DNA of 64,000 nucleotides from assembly GCF_013363975.1 (NCBI RefSeq), contig NZ_JABWGN010000001.1, forward strand, positions 708,646 to 772,645. The letters run 5' to 3'. Within the stretch, counting starts at the first letter, position 1; every line of letters begins with the position of its first letter. The translations under genes were made by a program, and so were the position numbers. Source of the DNA: Nonomuraea montanisoli. Lineage in GTDB: Bacteria > Actinomycetota > Actinomycetes > Streptosporangiales > Streptosporangiaceae. The notes beneath the pieces were generated by a model. That model worked only from the letters and a program-made list of their open reading frames with translations, ran no database searches and had not been told where the DNA came from. Of this stretch, positions 58,835 to 64,000 are shown piece after piece.

Positions 58835-58858
58835 GACTGACGATATGGAGTGTCCCTC

Positions 58859-59557
58859 ATGGGTTCCCCCCACGCGTCCTCTCTCAGGTGGACCGCGATC
58901 ACGGTGCGCGTCCTGCTCGCGCTCCTCGCCGCGATGACGGCGTACGAGGTCGGCCGCGCGGCCGTGACCGGCGGCGAGAACGCCTTCGGCTCCTTCGGCA
59001 CCCGGAGCCTGGTCTGCGCGACCGCGCCCGGCCTCTTCAGCGTGCCCGGCAACATGGTCGAGGACCCGAAGCTGGGCGCCGCCGTCAAGGCGAGCACCTC
59101 GGCGCCGTTCATGTACCCGCTCGCGGAGGGCGCCGAGGTGACCGAGCCGGTCCCGCACCTGTGCAGGGACGACTCCGGCTTCGCCACCCAGCTGCTCTAC
59201 CAGAGCTCCCGCTTCGCCACCGTCGTCGTCCTGCTGGCGGCGCTCCTGCTGCTCGAACGGCTGATCAGGGGTGCCCGGCGGGAGGGCGGGTTCGACGAGA
59301 CCGTCGTCGCCCGGCTGCGGTTCCTCGGCCTCTTCCTGGCCGCCGGTACGCTCGTGTCGTCGCTCTACACGGCGATCGCCGAGACCGGCCTGGCCGAGTC
59401 GATGGTGGCCACCACCATCAGGCGCCCCTGGGAGCTGGCCCTGTTCAACTGGAGCGTCCCCTGGGCGTTCCTGGTCGCCGGTGTCGGCCTCGTCGTCATG
59501 GCGAAGGTCGTCCGCGTCGGCGCGTCCATGCGTGAGGAACTCGAAGGAACCGTCTGA
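58859..59557 (+). CDS. DUF2975 membrane protein
   Basis: 232 residues from the ATG at 58859, with GGAG 8 nt upstream. About four hydrophobic helices are seen (TAITVRVLLALLAAMTAYEV; FATVVVLLAALLLLERL; LRFLGLFLAAGTLVSSLY; WAFLVAGVGLVVMAKVV). This is the pattern of DUF2975, which is regularly followed by a small HTH protein. A third of the protein between helices 1 and 2 is likely extracellular, with two Cys. Function unknown. Confidence 0.82.
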   Translation: MGSPHASSLRWTAITVRVLLALLAAMTAYEVGRAAVTGGENAFGSFGTRSLVCATAPGLFSVPGNMVEDPKLGAAVKASTSAPFMYPLAEGAEVTEPVPHLCRDDSGFATQLLYQSSRFATVVVLLAALLLLERLIRGARREGGFDETVVARLRFLGLFLAAGTLVSSLYTAIAETGLAESMVATTIRRPWELALFNWSVPWAFLVAGVGLVVMAKVVRVGASMREELEGTV

Positions 59558-59790
59558 TGCCATCCGCCGACAGCTCCGAGCAGGCCATCGAGGTTCACCT
59601 GGACCAGTTGCTCGAAGAGCGCGGTATGACGCTCGTCGAGCTGGCCGAGCGGGTCGGCATCACGAACGTGAACCTGTCGATCCTCAAGAACAACCGGGCC
59701 AAGGCGATCCGCTTCTCGACCCTGGCCAGGATCTGCGAGGTGCTCGGCTGCCAGCCGGGCGACCTGCTGTCCTTCAACCCCCGCCACTAG
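59557..59790 (+). CDS. Cro/CI-type HTH regulator
   Basis: 77 residues. The helix-turn-helix is in LDQLLEERGMTLVELAERVG followed by ITNVNLSILKNNRAKAIRFS, and GDLLSFNP closes the domain. Its ATG overlaps the DUF2975 stop (TGATG), so it is translationally coupled. Such pairs act as a membrane-linked regulatory module; the target is unknown but the upstream inverted repeat is a candidate. Confidence 0.88.
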   Translation: MPSADSSEQAIEVHLDQLLEERGMTLVELAERVGITNVNLSILKNNRAKAIRFSTLARICEVLGCQPGDLLSFNPRH

Positions 59791-59873
59791 CGGGCCTCGC
59801 GCTCGCTGTCCTTCTCCGCGGGGGCGTGAGCGGCAGCGACGACTTCCCGACAAGATGACTTCCCGGACAACGG

Positions 59874-59913
59874 GACGCGCCCGGGGCCTCCAGTGGAGGC
59901 GCCCGGGCGCGTC
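59874..59913. terminator. bidirectional terminator between HTH gene and rpoC
   Basis: GACGCGCCCGGGG-CCTCC and GGAGG-CGCCCGGGCGCGTC make an 18-bp stem with one bulge and an AGT loop. Serves two convergent transcripts. Confidence 0.85.
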
Positions 59914-59934
59914 ACGTGCGGGACGGGTCCCGAA

Positions 59935-63810
<3,876 letters not shown>

Positions 63811-63827
63811 TGTGTGCGATCTCCCCC

Positions 63828-64000
63828 TCAGACTTCTTCCACGCTGCTCGGCTCACGCCGGGACAGGTCGATACCGAGCTCCTCCGCCGCGCGGAAGACG
63901 TCCTCGTCGGTGTCGCGCATCTCGATGGACATGCCGTCGCTGGAGAGCACCTCGACGTTGAGGCACAGCGACTGCATCTCCTTGATGAGGACCTTGAAGG
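63828..64000 (-). CDS. rpoB: RNA polymerase beta subunit (C-terminal end only)
   Basis: The last 56 residues of RpoB are visible: [56 protein letters not shown], then the stop. The rest lies beyond the window. The frame and the 17-nt gap to rpoC are as expected for an rpoBC operon. Confidence 0.97.
   Translation of the reverse strand, partial: FKVLIKEMQSLCLNVEVLSSDGMSIEMRDTDEDVFRAAEELGIDLSRREPSSVEEV

Larger units (their letters stand above)
58396..58858. other. divergent region between rpsL and the DUF2975 gene
   Basis: About 460 bp without a gene. It contains the rpsL promoter candidate, with a leader of about 215 nt, and near the right end an AT-rich tract (58795-58850) with an inverted repeat ahead of the DUF2975/HTH pair. 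Confidence 0.5.

Overview
The window is high-GC actinobacterial chromosomal DNA, with GTG and TTG starts, GC-rich hairpin terminators and several apparently leaderless genes. It carries the two most conserved actinobacterial housekeeping blocks. Gene content and order suggest the Streptosporangiales (for example Nonomuraea or a relative). The order-level assignment is inference; Actinomycetota is secure. No rRNA, tRNA, CRISPR array, prophage or insertion sequence was recognised.

Left part (1-19229). A partial DUF5319 gene, a short RsdA-like anti-sigma gene, a SigD/ShbA-type sigma factor and groEL1-groES (with a CIRCE operator and a good sigma-70-type promoter) come first. Next are a methyltransferase and a 653-residue coiled-coil protein on the plus strand. 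A minus-strand housekeeping run follows: tsaD-rimI-tsaB, then an inserted group (phosphotransferase-like gene, class F-like sortase, membrane-anchored surface protein), then tsaE-hydrolase-alr, nnrD, acpS and a Tat-exported PhoX/DUF839 protein. Minus the insertions, the order matches the Mycobacterium tuberculosis Rv3412-Rv3423c region as I remember it, but without the WhiB gene between sigD and groEL.

Middle part (19443-34356). coaA, a DUF389 membrane protein and a four-gene ABC-2 exporter operon lie on the plus strand. glmM-rpsI-rplM are on the minus strand. A plus-strand cell-surface cluster follows: a CAP-domain protein and two tandem paralogous single-pass membrane proteins, one of them 1256 residues long and extremely proline-rich. 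truA, on the minus strand, precedes the ribosomal block.

Right part (34476-64000). This is an almost uninterrupted minus-strand run. In transcription order it is rpoB (partial)-rpoC, rpsL-rpsG-fusA-tuf, rpsJ-rplC-rplD-rplW-rplB-rpsS-rplV-rpsC-rplP-rpmC-rpsQ, rplN-rplX-rplE-rpsN-rpsH-rplF-rplR-rpsE-rpmD-rplO, secY-adk-map-DUF1707, and infA-rpmJ-rpsM-rpsK-rpsD-rpoA-rplQ. Small accessory islands interrupt it: a DUF2975/HTH pair between rpoC and rpsL, and a split-barrel flavin/F420-type protein plus a small secreted protein between the DUF1707 gene and infA.

Three themes stand out. Short tandem repeats occur in several intergenic gaps (47, 47, 21, 23 and 33 bp units) and also inside coding regions (methyltransferase, truA, the proline-rich proteins). 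Many genes start 6-7 nt after a TANNNT -10 box, the leaderless arrangement. Hairpins divide the long ribosomal run into segments, including a 21-bp imperfect stem upstream of rpsJ that could be a regulatory leader.
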